DNA of 64,000 nt from an uncultured Treponema sp. Its GTDB lineage: Bacteria > Spirochaetota > Spirochaetia > Treponematales > Treponemataceae. The stretch spans positions 25,183 through 89,182 of the forward strand of contig CALFIX010000034.1 in the NCBI GenBank assembly GCA_937877515.1. The letters are read 5' to 3'. Below are positions 23,580 to 32,162 of the stretch, piece after piece. A model generated the notes under the pieces. It was not told the DNA's origin. It searched no databases and saw nothing but the letters and a program-made list of their open reading frames with translations. How positions within the stretch are numbered: position 1 is the first letter of the stretch; the number at the start of each line of letters is the position of its first letter. A program made the translations under genes and the position numbers.

Positions 23580-24717
23580 TTACTCAACCACAGTCATAGT
23601 ATCATCAGAAAGATTCCAGTGGATTTCTTTTTTTAGCGTTAAATCTCCTATGTCATAGAAAAGTACAATGAATGTTGTGTAATCATCACTTGGGTATGTT
23701 GTTACCCACGTGTTGCCATTTAGCATAGAGGCTCTAAGTCCATGATAAACAGTAAATGGAATTAGAGAGTTTTCATTTCTTTCCCATATTCCATCATTGC
23801 CCTTTTCTAAATACGTCAAGCGATATCCTTTTCCCCCCTCTACATAGATTCTGTCATATTCACTTGAATAATAAATATTATCAACTTCTCGGTAGTCATC
23901 GGTTTCTTCTCCATACCAAATTTTACCAATTGAACCATCTGGGTAAAGAATTTTTATACCGATTGTGTTGTCACAAACAACATAAGTACCATCGTCTAAA
24001 ACAAGAAATTTTTTTACAACTACTAATTCTGCATCGACCGAATCATTTGCAGAAATTACAGAAAATTCTTTATTAAAAGAAAACTCATCGCCACTAAACG
24101 TGTATGTTCCAAAACCTCTTTCTGTTCTAGGTTCAAACTCATTTCCACTTCCGTAAATTTGATTATTTATATCTTCTAATTGTGGAGCAATTTGTTGTAT
24201 TTATGCAAGATTTTCATATTTATGGGTTGAAAGATTTATTAATGACACAGAACAACCTCTGTTGTATCTATTTCCATGCATAACAGCAAGTTTATTTATA
24301 GATGGCAAGAAATTCATACGGTGAGCATTCCATTCCGTGAATGTTATAGTTTCATCTACCTTTCCAGTTTCAGTATTAAGAATTAAAACTTTATGAGCAT
24401 TGCACGCCCCTAAAATCCATAGTTTTCCATTGTATGGAGTTACTTGTGAGGCACCTATTTCGTGTTTTCCGTTTGTATAATAAATTCTAGAAACAATGTT
24501 CATGTTTTCTGCATCAATGACAAAAGTGGATTCAACATCGGTATCAGAACTGTTATTTATAAAAAACTAAATTATCTGACAGTGTAAACCGACTGGTTAT
24601 TTTATCAATTTTTGTATCTTCCTCATATTCACCAGAAAGCAGTGAATATAATAAATCACATGAAGAGAATAAAATTATCGTAATTATGCAAAATAGAATT
24701 TTATGTAAGACTTTCAA
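23580..24717 (-). pseudogene. Broken lipoprotein gene (frameshift plus in-frame stop)
   Basis: A TTG at 24717 after AAGGAGAG starts a lipoprotein signal peptide (IILFSSCDLLYS). The frame fails after SDNLVF at a run of six T (on the coding strand) near 24561-24566. Removing one T restores the reading NNSSDTDVES into the next frame, which then reads through WILGACNAHKVLILNTETGK. A TAA at 24201-24203 interrupts that frame after HKYENLA, and the same frame continues IQQIAPQLEDIN to the natural end at 23580. The intact protein would have been about 380 residues with repeated beta-propeller-like segments. Function unknown. Either lesion could be an assembly error, but two together suggest true decay. 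Confidence 0.75.
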
Positions 24718-24727
24718 TGTTCTCTCC

Positions 24728-24832
24728 TTATGGTAAATATGGATATTTACTTCCAAAGCGGGCATATTCAACTGTATCATTGTCTATGACCATGTAAGCC
24801 ATGCAACTTGCGAACAATATAAACCTAAAGTG
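24728..24832 (-). other. In-frame open extension after a TGA stop
   Basis: Directly after the TGA of the lipoprotein gene ending at 24833, the same frame stays open for 34 codons (including MAYMVIDNDTVEYARFGSK) to a TAA at 24730-24728. That TAA overlaps the AAGGAGAG site of the next gene, a typical end for a co-transcribed gene. This may be the lost C-terminus of the upstream protein or another gene remnant. Confidence 0.4.
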
Positions 24833-25537
24833 TCAACACTCTTTATAGGCTGTATAAGATACCATCTGTTGGAGAACTTCTTCTGCAATTATTGCTCCTT
24901 GTGCATCTACTGCTTCTTGAACTATAGAAATAAGTTTTTCTATTTCTTCTTGTGTTAACTCTGAATCTGCACTTCGTGAAACTAAACTTACTGCTCTTGC
25001 GTCATCTTGCAAATAAGTTTCTATAGCGGAGGAAAGGCTTTCTAAATCTATTAGCTCTTCAAGTTTTTCTTCAATCACGTTCGATTGCAATTGCTCAGAA
25101 GTAGAAAGATTTTCTTTTACAGCGTCATACAAAAGTTTATCGGCTTCAGAAATATTTAGCGTTGTAAGTTCAAAATCTAGGTTGTCAGAAGTGGAGGTTT
25201 CTGTCTCTTCAATATTTTCTGTACTGCAAGTTCTGCACGCTGTTTTAAAAGTGTTGTAAAAAGATTCTCTTGAAGCGTTTGAAACTTGAGCAGAACGAAT
25301 GTTTTTTGAATCTACATTTATAGTTATTCCATTTTCATAAATTGCAGAACGTGAACAGGTATCTAATAAAACTTTTGAAGTGACAGAAGTTTTTACGTTT
25401 TCACCTTCTACAGAACTTACGCTTTCTGAACCAGTATAGTTAACATCTACAATATTACATAAAGGTGTTGCTAAGTGACAGCTTACCAGTGGCATATATA
25501 AAATTACTATGCAAACCCCTTTTTTTAACTTTTTCAT
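24833..25537 (-). CDS. Lipoprotein of unknown function
   Basis: A 234-residue protein with a signal peptide and lipobox (MPLVSCHLATP). The mature part is Ser, Thr and Glu rich with predicted helices (LSTSEQLQSNVIEEKLEELI, QEEIEKLISIVQEAVDAQG). No family is recognised. An AGGAGAG site supports the start. The TGA stop may be premature, because the frame remains open for 34 more codons up to the next ribosome-binding site. It appears to have been co-transcribed with the broken lipoprotein gene downstream. Confidence 0.65.
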   Translation of the reverse strand: MKKLKKGVCIVILYMPLVSCHLATPLCNIVDVNYTGSESVSSVEGENVKTSVTSKVLLDTCSRSAIYENGITINVDSKNIRSAQVSNASRESFYNTFKTACRTCSTENIEETETSTSDNLDFELTTLNISEADKLLYDAVKENLSTSEQLQSNVIEEKLEELIDLESLSSAIETYLQDDARAVSLVSRSADSELTQEEIEKLISIVQEAVDAQGAIIAEEVLQQMVSYTAYKEC

Positions 25538-25574
25538 ATTTCTCTCCTAGAAACTTTTAAACTTTCTTAAGTTT

Positions 25575-25603
25575 ATTTTAAGAGATAGCTATTGAAATGT
25601 AAA
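25575..25603 (-). promoter_or_regulatory. Promoter of the lipoprotein gene
   Basis: On the minus strand TTTACA (25603-25598), a 17-nt spacer and TAAAAT (25580-25575), about 40 nt before the ATG. Confidence 0.5.
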
Positions 25604-25716
25604 GAGTTCTACATTTATGTCACTGTAAAAAAACTACTTTCTTGACACCTCATTTTACACTATCCAAAGAAATGTAATTTCAAGAACTTCATATTACGAA
25701 GACTACAGAAAGCTGA

Positions 25717-25881
25717 GTATCTGCCGGAGCAGACTACCTTCTCTACTATTCAGACTCAAATTCTTTTACACTGGAAAATCTGGAGAAGGGCTATCTGTAT
25801 CTTTTTCAGGTGTGTGCTTTAAATGAAAATTTTGAATGTAATTACGAAAACTAGTCTGGCATAGAAGCGTACTATTTTTAA
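25717..25881 (+). pseudogene. Short gene remnant, fibronectin-III-like
   Basis: A frame without start codon reads VSAGADYLLYYSDSNSF, then TLENLEKGYLYLFQVCALNE, to a TAG at 25852, and continues nine more codons to a TAA at 25879-25881. A TGA precedes it at 25714. The pattern (aromatic strand, YYSDS turn, NLEKGYLYLFQV strand) resembles the end of a fibronectin type III domain. The rest of this 626-nt gene-free stretch (25538-26163) holds only promoters and AT-rich DNA. Confidence 0.45.
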
Positions 25882-26055
25882 GACAAATTCGCATATTTAT
25901 TCAGACTTAATATAAAATTCTGCATATTCATACACTATACAAAAAATTCAAAACTTAAACAAAGCTTAAAATGTTATATAAAGTGTAAAAGTATTACATT
26001 TTTCACTTCAAACCCCAAATGTAGCGGTATTTTATACAATATATTAAGAATTTAG

Positions 26056-26084
26056 TTGAATATTTCTATAGTTTTGATTATAGT
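26056..26084 (+). promoter_or_regulatory. Promoter of pflB
   Basis: TTGAAT (26056-26061), a 17-nt spacer and TATAGT (26079-26084). The predicted start near 26091 gives a leader of about 73 nt with AGAGG before the ATG. Confidence 0.6.
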
Positions 26085-26093
26085 AGTAACGGT

Positions 26094-26110
26094 GCTAGTT
26101 TAAAACTAGC
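26094..26110. promoter_or_regulatory. 17-bp palindrome at the pflB transcription start
   Basis: GCTAGTTTAAAACTAGC is a perfect inverted repeat of 8-bp arms about three bases after the predicted start. It could be an operator for a redox or catabolite regulator, or a 5'-end hairpin stabilising the mRNA. It does not match the Rex or FNR consensus. Confidence 0.45.
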
Positions 26111-26163
26111 AATTTGGACATTCATTTTTTGGTTTTTAAACTACTATACAAAGAGGTTTTACA

Positions 26164-28509
26164 ATGAGTTTAAGAGAAGAATGGAACGGCTTTAAGACAG
26201 GCCGTCTTTGGCAGGACGAAGTAAACGTCCGTGAATTCATTCAGCTGAACTACACGCCTTATGACGGAGATTCAAGCTTCCTTGCTGGACCTACACAGGC
26301 AACCAACAAACTTTTTGACGAGCTCCAGAAGCTCCAGAAGGCAGAACACGAAAAGAAGTCTACAGGTTTAGACGGAAAGGAAAGAAGTGGTGTTCTTGAC
26401 CTGGACACAGAAATTGTTACAGGTCTTACTTCTCATCCAGCAGGATATATTTGCCCGGAAGGAAAAGACTTGGAGCAGGTAGTCGGACTTCAGACAGACA
26501 AGCCTCTTAAGAGAGCATTTATGCCTTTTGGTGGAATCCGCATGGCAGAGCAGTCTTGCGAAATGTACGGATACAAGCCAAATGCAGATCTTCACAAAAT
26601 CTTTACTGAATACCACAAAACTCACTCAGATGCAGTTTTCCAGGTATACAGCCCGGAAATCCGCAAAGCCCGCTCAGCACACATTTTAACAGGTTTGCCT
26701 GACACTTACGGTCGCGGACGTATCGTTGGTGACTACCGCCGTGTTGCCCTTTACGGTATTGACTTCCTTATTAAGTCTAAGGAAAAGGATTTTGCAAACA
26801 TTGGCGACGGAACAATGACAGATGATGTTATCCGCCTCCGCGAAGAAGTTGCAGAACAGATTAAAGCATTAAAGCAGATGAAAGAAATGGCTGCTCTTTA
26901 CGGTTTTGATATTTCTAAACCTGCAAAGACTGCAAAAGAAGCATTCCAGTGGCTTTACTTCGGTTATCTTGCTGCCATTAAGACACAGAACGGTGCAGCT
27001 ATGTCTGTCGGACGCATTGCAACATTCTTAGACATTTACATTGAACGCGACCTTAAGAACGGCGTTCTTACAGAAGAAAAGGCACAGGAGCTTGTTGACC
27101 ACATGGTTATGAAGTTCCGCATGGTACGCTTTGCCCGTATCGAAAGCTACAACCAGCTCTTCTCCGGTGACCCTATCTGGGCAACTCTTGAGGTAGCAGG
27201 TTTAGGACAGGACGGACGCTCTATGGTAACAAAGAACGACTTCCGCTTCCTCCACACTCTTGAAAACATGGGACCTAGCCCTGAGCCAAATATTACAGTT
27301 CTTTACTCAAAGAGACTTCCAAAGAACTTCCGCAACTATGCTGCAAAGATTTCTATCGATACATCTTCAATTCAGTACGAAAACGATGATGTTATGCGCC
27401 CGGTTTGGGGTGATGACTACTCTATCTGCTGTTGTGTTTCTGCAACTCAGACAGGTAAAGAAATGCAGTTCTTTGGTGCTCGTGCTAACCTTGCAAAGGC
27501 TCTTCTTTACGCCATCAACGGTGGTAAGGATGAAGAAGCAGGCTTAACTCCTGGTGTTCAGGTAGGACCAGAAATGGCACCAATTACTTCTGAATACCTT
27601 GACTACGACGAAGTTATGCACAAGTACGACATTATGCTTGACTGGCTTGCAGGTCTTTATGTAAACACATTGAATGCAATCCACTACATGCACGATAAGT
27701 ACTACTACGAAGCTGCAGAAATGGCTCTTATTGATACAAACGTACGCCGCACATTTGCAACTGGTATTGCAGGCTTCAGCCACGTTGTAGACTCACTTAG
27801 CGCAATTAAATACGCAAAGGTAAAGGTTCTCCGCCGCGACATTGAAATTCACGACAAAAAGGACAAGACAAAGGTTATCGGTGTTGCTCCAAACATGGCT
27901 TACGACTTTGAAGTTACTGGCGACTTTCCACGCTACGGACAGGATGATGACCGTGCAGACGAAATTGCAAAGTGGCTCTTAAAGACATTCATCGGTAAGA
28001 TTAAGAAGCACCACACATACCGCAATGCAGAGCCAACAACATCTATCCTTACAATTACTTCTAACGTTGTATATGGTAAGGCAACAGGTGCTCTTCCAAA
28101 CGGAAGAAAAGCTCACGAGCCATTCAGCCCTGGAGCAAACCCATCTTACGGTGCAGAAACAAAGGGTCTTGTAAAGAGCCTTAACTCTGTTGCAAAAGTA
28201 CCTTACGAGTATTCTCTTGACGGTATTTCTAACACACAGACAATCAACCCTGATGCACTCGGACACACAGAAGAAGAGCGCGTAGAAAACCTTGTAAACG
28301 TAATGGACGGATACTTTGCAAAGGGTGCACACCACCTTAACGTAAACGTATTCGGAGTAGAAAAGCTTAAGGACTGCCAGGCTCACCCAGAAAAGCCTGA
28401 ATATGCAAACTTTACAGTTCGTGTTTCTGGTTACGCAGTTCGCTTCATTAACCTTACAAAGGAACAGCAGGACGACGTTATCGCTCGTACTTGCCATGGT
28501 ACACTGTAA
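26164..28509 (+). CDS. pflB: Formate C-acetyltransferase (pyruvate formate-lyase)
   Basis: The 781-residue glycyl radical enzyme has the catalytic cysteine pair in SICCCVSATQTG (C423-C424 by alignment with SIACCVSP of E. coli) and the radical glycine G756 in RVSGYAVRF near the C-terminus. It converts pyruvate and CoA to acetyl-CoA and formate in the cytoplasm under anaerobiosis and is destroyed by oxygen. Its length matches the family. The extra Cys (C422) is unusual. Codons favour C-ending forms for Phe, Tyr, Asn and Asp unlike most neighbours, suggesting very high expression. It has its own promoter and terminator. The activase gene lies 1.5 kb downstream. Confidence 0.96.
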   Translation: MSLREEWNGFKTGRLWQDEVNVREFIQLNYTPYDGDSSFLAGPTQATNKLFDELQKLQKAEHEKKSTGLDGKERSGVLDLDTEIVTGLTSHPAGYICPEGKDLEQVVGLQTDKPLKRAFMPFGGIRMAEQSCEMYGYKPNADLHKIFTEYHKTHSDAVFQVYSPEIRKARSAHILTGLPDTYGRGRIVGDYRRVALYGIDFLIKSKEKDFANIGDGTMTDDVIRLREEVAEQIKALKQMKEMAALYGFDISKPAKTAKEAFQWLYFGYLAAIKTQNGAAMSVGRIATFLDIYIERDLKNGVLTEEKAQELVDHMVMKFRMVRFARIESYNQLFSGDPIWATLEVAGLGQDGRSMVTKNDFRFLHTLENMGPSPEPNITVLYSKRLPKNFRNYAAKISIDTSSIQYENDDVMRPVWGDDYSICCCVSATQTGKEMQFFGARANLAKALLYAINGGKDEEAGLTPGVQVGPEMAPITSEYLDYDEVMHKYDIMLDWLAGLYVNTLNAIHYMHDKYYYEAAEMALIDTNVRRTFATGIAGFSHVVDSLSAIKYAKVKVLRRDIEIHDKKDKTKVIGVAPNMAYDFEVTGDFPRYGQDDDRADEIAKWLLKTFIGKIKKHHTYRNAEPTTSILTITSNVVYGKATGALPNGRKAHEPFSPGANPSYGAETKGLVKSLNSVAKVPYEYSLDGISNTQTINPDALGHTEEERVENLVNVMDGYFAKGAHHLNVNVFGVEKLKDCQAHPEKPEYANFTVRVSGYAVRFINLTKEQQDDVIARTCHGTL

Positions 28510-28539
28510 GTTTAGAAAAGTGCTTTAACGCATAAACTT

Positions 28540-28572
28540 CCCCTCTGGCAAGCACTGGAGGGGATTTTTTTT
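28540..28572 (+). terminator. Intrinsic terminator of pflB
   Basis: CCCCTC (28540-28545) pairs with GAGGGG (28558-28563), followed after an A by eight T residues. Confidence 0.85.
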
Positions 28573-28574
28573 AC

Positions 28575-28603
28575 TCGACAATAATTTAAAGTTTCTGTAA
28601 AAT
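28575..28603 (+). promoter_or_regulatory. Promoter of the MATE gene, near-leaderless
   Basis: TCGACA (28575-28580), a 17-nt spacer and TAAAAT (28598-28603). Nine pyrimidine-rich nucleotides separate it from the ATG at 28613, with no ribosome-binding site. Confidence 0.5.
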
Positions 28604-28612
28604 CCTTTTTCT

Positions 28613-29977
28613 ATGAGAGCTAACGCACAAAGTAAACTATTCTCTGACAGCGTATTTACAAAAAAACTTTTACGCATTTCGCTTCCCATTGCATTGCAGT
28701 CGTTAATGCTTTCGCTGGTTGCCGCCGCAGATGCATTTATGCTTGGACGCATTGAGCAGAACTCAATGAGTGCTGTTTCCCTGGCAACTCAGATTCAGTT
28801 TATACAGAATATGATTGTAGGCGCGGCTGTAACCACAACTTCTGTCCTCGGGGCACAGTACTGGGGGAAAGAAGACAAAAAGACGTTAAACTATATTTTT
28901 GCACTGGCACTAAAGCTTTCAGGTTTTATTAGCCTTTTATTCTTTATTGCCTGTGAGGCGTTTCCTAAAGTCTTAATGCTGATTTTTACAAACGAGGACG
29001 CTTTAATAGAAATCGGAATTAAATACTTAAAAATTGCAGGCTGGTCTTATCTTTTAACAGGCATCTCTCAAATTTATCTTGTGGTGATGAAGATTACGGA
29101 TCACTCAGGAATGACAGCGTTAATTAGCAGCTGTACGGTTTTACTGAACATAGTGTTAAATGCACTTTTTATATTTGGTCTTCTAGGACTTCCCAAAATG
29201 GAAGCAGAAGGGGCGGCACTTGCAACTTTAATAAGCCGAATAATAGAGCTTTTGTGGTGCGTTTTAATTTCGTTAAAAAAGAATTTTTTATCTCCAAAAA
29301 TAAAATCTTTTTTTGAAAGGAACATGGCTGTCTTAAAAGATTTTTTTAAATGCATGGCACCCTTGCTTGGAGCATTTATTTTTTGGGGAGTTGGCTTTAC
29401 TTCCTACTCTGCATTCATGGGACACATGGGGCAGGATGCAGCGGCAGCAAATTCTGTTTCCAGTGTCATAAGAGATTTAGTGTGTTGCCTTTGTAACGGA
29501 CTTGCAACAGGTGCCGGGATTGTTGTGGGTAACGAGCTGGGAGCGGGCAACTTGGAAAAGGGTAAACTTTACGGAGAAAAAATTTTAGTTTTGGCATTTA
29601 TCGCAGGATTTATTTCCATGCTTTTAATGCTTTCTGTAACTCCTTTCATTAAAAACTTTGTTCAATTAACTAAAAAGGCAGAAAAACTTCTTAACGGCAT
29701 GATGCTCATAATGGCTTTTTATATGATAGGCCGGGCAGTAAACACAATTTTAATAAACGGAATTTTTGACTGCGGAGGAGACACTCTCTTTGACATGTAC
29801 TCTCTTGCAGTTTGCATGTGGTGCGTTGCAGTTCCTCTTGCAGCTTTGGGAACATTTTTATTCCACTGGCATCCGCTTGTAGTTTACGCATGCACCTGCC
29901 TTGACGAAGTAGGAAAGATTCCCTGGGTATTGCTCCACTTTAAAAAGTACAGGTGGGTTAAGGATTTAACGAGGTAG
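28613..29977 (+). CDS. MATE-family multidrug/Na+ antiporter
   Basis: The 454-residue protein has twelve predicted helices in two homologous halves, with the MATE blocks ISLPIALQSLMLSLVAAADAFMLG at the N-terminus and VVGNELGAGNLEKGKLYGEK in the second half. It exports cationic compounds or metabolites in exchange for Na+ or H+ across the inner membrane. Substrate unknown. It lies between pflB and the gene for its activating enzyme but has a terminator before it, so a functional link to fermentation is not shown. Confidence 0.9.
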   Translation: MRANAQSKLFSDSVFTKKLLRISLPIALQSLMLSLVAAADAFMLGRIEQNSMSAVSLATQIQFIQNMIVGAAVTTTSVLGAQYWGKEDKKTLNYIFALALKLSGFISLLFFIACEAFPKVLMLIFTNEDALIEIGIKYLKIAGWSYLLTGISQIYLVVMKITDHSGMTALISSCTVLLNIVLNALFIFGLLGLPKMEAEGAALATLISRIIELLWCVLISLKKNFLSPKIKSFFERNMAVLKDFFKCMAPLLGAFIFWGVGFTSYSAFMGHMGQDAAAANSVSSVIRDLVCCLCNGLATGAGIVVGNELGAGNLEKGKLYGEKILVLAFIAGFISMLLMLSVTPFIKNFVQLTKKAEKLLNGMMLIMAFYMIGRAVNTILINGIFDCGGDTLFDMYSLAVCMWCVAVPLAALGTFLFHWHPLVVYACTCLDEVGKIPWVLLHFKKYRWVKDLTR

Positions 29978-29999
29978 CTACAGTACATTCTCCGCTTCA

Positions 30000-30029
30000 T
30001 TGTGTTTTTTCATCCAAATATGCTATAAT
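30000..30029 (+). promoter_or_regulatory. Promoter of pflA
   Basis: TTGTGT (30000-30005), an 18-nt spacer and a consensus TATAAT (30024-30029), about 24 nt before the ATG with AAGGGG in the leader. Confidence 0.5.
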
Positions 30030-30053
30030 CGCCCTGTTTGTAAGGGGAATAAA

Positions 30054-30803
30054 ATGACACAAGGTTACATTCACTCAATAGAAAGTTTTGGTAGTGTAGA
30101 CGGGCCGGGACTTCGCTATATAATTTTTCTTTCCGGCTGCCCTCTTCGCTGCGCATTCTGCCACAATCCAGACACATGGGATATGACTAAAGGTGAAAAA
30201 AGAGAGCCTAAAGAGCTTATAGAAGAATCTCTAAGCTGCCAAAGCTATTGGGGCGAAAAGGGCGGCATTACCGTTAGCGGCGGAGAGCCTTTAATGCAAT
30301 TGGACTTTCTGCTTGAACTTTTTACGGAAGCAAAAAAATATGGAATAAACACTTGCATAGACACAAGCGGAGCTCCTTTTACAAACAAAGGTGAATGGTT
30401 TATAAAATTTGAAAAACTAATGACGCTAACCGACACCCTTTTAATGGACATTAAGCACATAGACTTAGAAGAGCACGTAAAACTTACAGGGCGACCAAAC
30501 GAAAACATTATAGACATGTTCCATTATTTAGACGAGATTAATAAGCCTATTTGGATTCGTCACGTTTTAGTTCCTGGCTATAGCGATAATGATGAATACT
30601 TAACACTCACTCGCGATTTTATACGCACACTTCATAATGTAAAGAGAGTTGAAGTTTTACCGTACCACACTCTTGGCGTTCATAAGTATAAGGATTTAGG
30701 TCTTGACTACAAGCTAGAAGGAGTTGAAAGCCCAAGTTCAGAACGCATTTTAAATGCTAAGCAGATTTTGGAATGCGACAAATACACAGGCTGGAAAGAG
30801 TAA
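30054..30803 (+). CDS. pflA: Pyruvate formate-lyase activating enzyme
   Basis: A 249-residue radical SAM enzyme with the cluster motif C29-X3-C33-X2-C36 (GCPLRCAFCHNPDTW), the SAM-binding GGEPL, and the PFL-activase start GYIHSIESFGSVDGPGLR. It generates the glycyl radical on PflB using SAM and a reduced 4Fe-4S cluster; flavodoxin, encoded at 32.9 kb, is the usual electron donor. The frame is open from 30000, but the ATG at 30054 has AAGGGG and matches family N-termini. The length fits the family. Confidence 0.93.
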   Translation: MTQGYIHSIESFGSVDGPGLRYIIFLSGCPLRCAFCHNPDTWDMTKGEKREPKELIEESLSCQSYWGEKGGITVSGGEPLMQLDFLLELFTEAKKYGINTCIDTSGAPFTNKGEWFIKFEKLMTLTDTLLMDIKHIDLEEHVKLTGRPNENIIDMFHYLDEINKPIWIRHVLVPGYSDNDEYLTLTRDFIRTLHNVKRVEVLPYHTLGVHKYKDLGLDYKLEGVESPSSERILNAKQILECDKYTGWKE

Positions 30804-30873
30804 TTTTGTTTGGCTTATAAATTTTAGAGTAAAAATTTAATTTTTGTACAAAATAACAAATATTTTATAACTA

Positions 30874-30902
30874 TTGACTTTTACAAAAACTTTCTCTAAA
30901 GT
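30874..30902 (+). promoter_or_regulatory. Promoter of the porin-like gene
   Basis: TTGACT (30874-30879), a 17-nt spacer and TAAAGT (30897-30902), giving a leader of about 60 nt that ends in AAAGGAG. Confidence 0.55.
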
Positions 30903-30969
30903 ACTTCTTGCAAGTGAGCCAAAAGTAACTAAAAAACTTTTGAGCTTGTCTTTGCAAAGGAGTATATTT

Positions 30970-31968
30970 ATGAAAAAGGTTTTAGCTATTGCTGCAGCAG
31001 CATTGCTTGCTTTAGGAGCATTTGCTCAGGAAGTCTCTTTTGAGAACGATCTCTTTACAGACACAGTAAAGATTAAAAATGATGGTGTTTCATTCCCAGG
31101 AATTGGAGATGAAGTTATTGTAGACTTTACATCTGACCGTGTTGACTTTGGTGTAGATGCAACAAGTGCATACTTTCTCAGCCAGTCTACATTCTCTTTA
31201 GTAGATTGGGACTTTGACTGGTACGTAGAATTCCGCCCGGTTCAGATGCTTACACTTGGTTTCCACGACCCGGTATTTACAACAGGTTCTTACCTTCCTG
31301 TAGAAGATGACAATATTGCAACTGGTAACTTTGCAACAGAAAATGGTTTCGCACTTATCGTACGCCCAGTTAATGGTCTTCGCATTGGTACAGGTCTTGA
31401 CTTTGGTTACGACCTTGCAGGCGACAACAAGCAGAACCCAGACATCAGCTTTGGTTTTGACTATATGGTTTCTAGCAACGACAGCGATCTTGTAGCATTT
31501 GGTGCATCTGTTCGTGACGTAGCAAATGACAGCCGCTCAGCTGGTGCTTATGTTTCTTTCGTAGGTCTTGAAGGTGCAGAAATTAACTTAGGTTACACTT
31601 GGAATGATGCAGACGGTATGGAAGATGTTGCAGGAACAAACCTTGTTAGCTTAGGTGCAACATACGCAGAAGGTGCATTCTCTTGCAAGTTTGACTTTGT
31701 AACAGACTTCGCAGGTTCTGGATACGATATGTATGCAGGTTTACTTGCAGGATATAAGTTTGCAGACAACTTTGGTGCAGATTTTAGATTCCGTGCCTGG
31801 GCAGATTTTAATAATGAAACAAGTACAACAATTGACTTCCGCCCAAGAGCAAAATTCTTCATTGGCGAAGAACAAGGTCTTTACATTGCAACAAATGTTG
31901 CTTTAACATTTGCAGATTCACTTGCTTACACAGTAAAATTCCCAATCGTTTACTGGATTGCTTTCTAA
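30970..31968 (+). CDS. Outer-membrane beta-barrel (porin-like) protein
   Basis: The 332-residue protein has a signal peptide (ending LGAFAQEVS) and alternating hydrophobic/polar strands rich in Gly, Asp, Phe and Tyr. It ends with the aromatic residue (YTVKFPIVYWIAF) typical of barrel proteins inserted by BamA. Porin function and abundance are inferred; codon use is C-rich like pflB, suggesting high expression. The frame is open from 30874, but the ATG at 30970 starts the signal peptide after AAAGGAG. A long terminator follows. No specific spirochaete family name can be given. Confidence 0.75.
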   Translation: MKKVLAIAAAALLALGAFAQEVSFENDLFTDTVKIKNDGVSFPGIGDEVIVDFTSDRVDFGVDATSAYFLSQSTFSLVDWDFDWYVEFRPVQMLTLGFHDPVFTTGSYLPVEDDNIATGNFATENGFALIVRPVNGLRIGTGLDFGYDLAGDNKQNPDISFGFDYMVSSNDSDLVAFGASVRDVANDSRSAGAYVSFVGLEGAEINLGYTWNDADGMEDVAGTNLVSLGATYAEGAFSCKFDFVTDFAGSGYDMYAGLLAGYKFADNFGADFRFRAWADFNNETSTTIDFRPRAKFFIGEEQGLYIATNVALTFADSLAYTVKFPIVYWIAF

Positions 31969-31989
31969 TTTAATTTAGAATAAAAAAAC

Positions 31990-32047
31990 ACCCCGCCGGC
32001 ATGGAATGAAGTGAGCTTCATATTTCCAAAGCTGGCGGGGTATTTTT
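31990..32047 (+). terminator. Long intrinsic terminator with a nested helix
   Basis: ACCCCGCCGGC (31990-32000) pairs with GCTGGCGGGGT (32031-32041, one G-U). The loop folds again (TGGAA with TTCCA, TGAAG with CTTCA). Five T residues follow, and an A-run precedes it. Confidence 0.85.
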
Positions 32048-32105
32048 ATATACGGTAAATTTTCTAATTCTAGTGAAAAAAAAATAAAAAAATTTTTAAA
32101 ACCTA

Positions 32106-32134
32106 TTGACCTTTTTTTATAGTTAGCATATAGT
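32106..32134 (+). promoter_or_regulatory. Promoter of the DUF3793-flavodoxin operon
   Basis: TTGACC (32106-32111), a 17-nt spacer and TATAGT (32129-32134). The -10 lies inside the first operator-like repeat, and the predicted start (near 32141) sits against the second. Confidence 0.7.
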
Positions 32135-32162
32135 AACTTTATAAGTTAGCAATAACTAACTT
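32121..32162. promoter_or_regulatory. Tandem TTAG-N6-CTAA operators
   Basis: AGTTAGCATATAGTAACT (32121-32138, one core mismatch) overlaps the -10, and AAGTTAG-N6-CTAACTT (32143-32162, perfect 7-bp arms) covers the transcription start. The second copy aligns closely with the operator upstream of FTR1. Confidence 0.65.

Noticed and set aside
24833..24835. Selenocysteine insertion at the TGA
   Set aside because: No convincing stem-loop or conserved redox motif surrounds it; a nonsense or frameshift change is simpler.
26094..26110. Rex or FNR site at pflB
   Set aside because: The palindrome lacks TTGTTAA or TTGAT-N4-ATCAA; it was kept only as an unassigned palindrome.
27979..28497. Long antisense frame (172 codons) inside pflB
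   Set aside because: It is a by-product of the strong codon bias of pflB; composition (Cys, Val and Phe rich) is not protein-like and there is no start signal.
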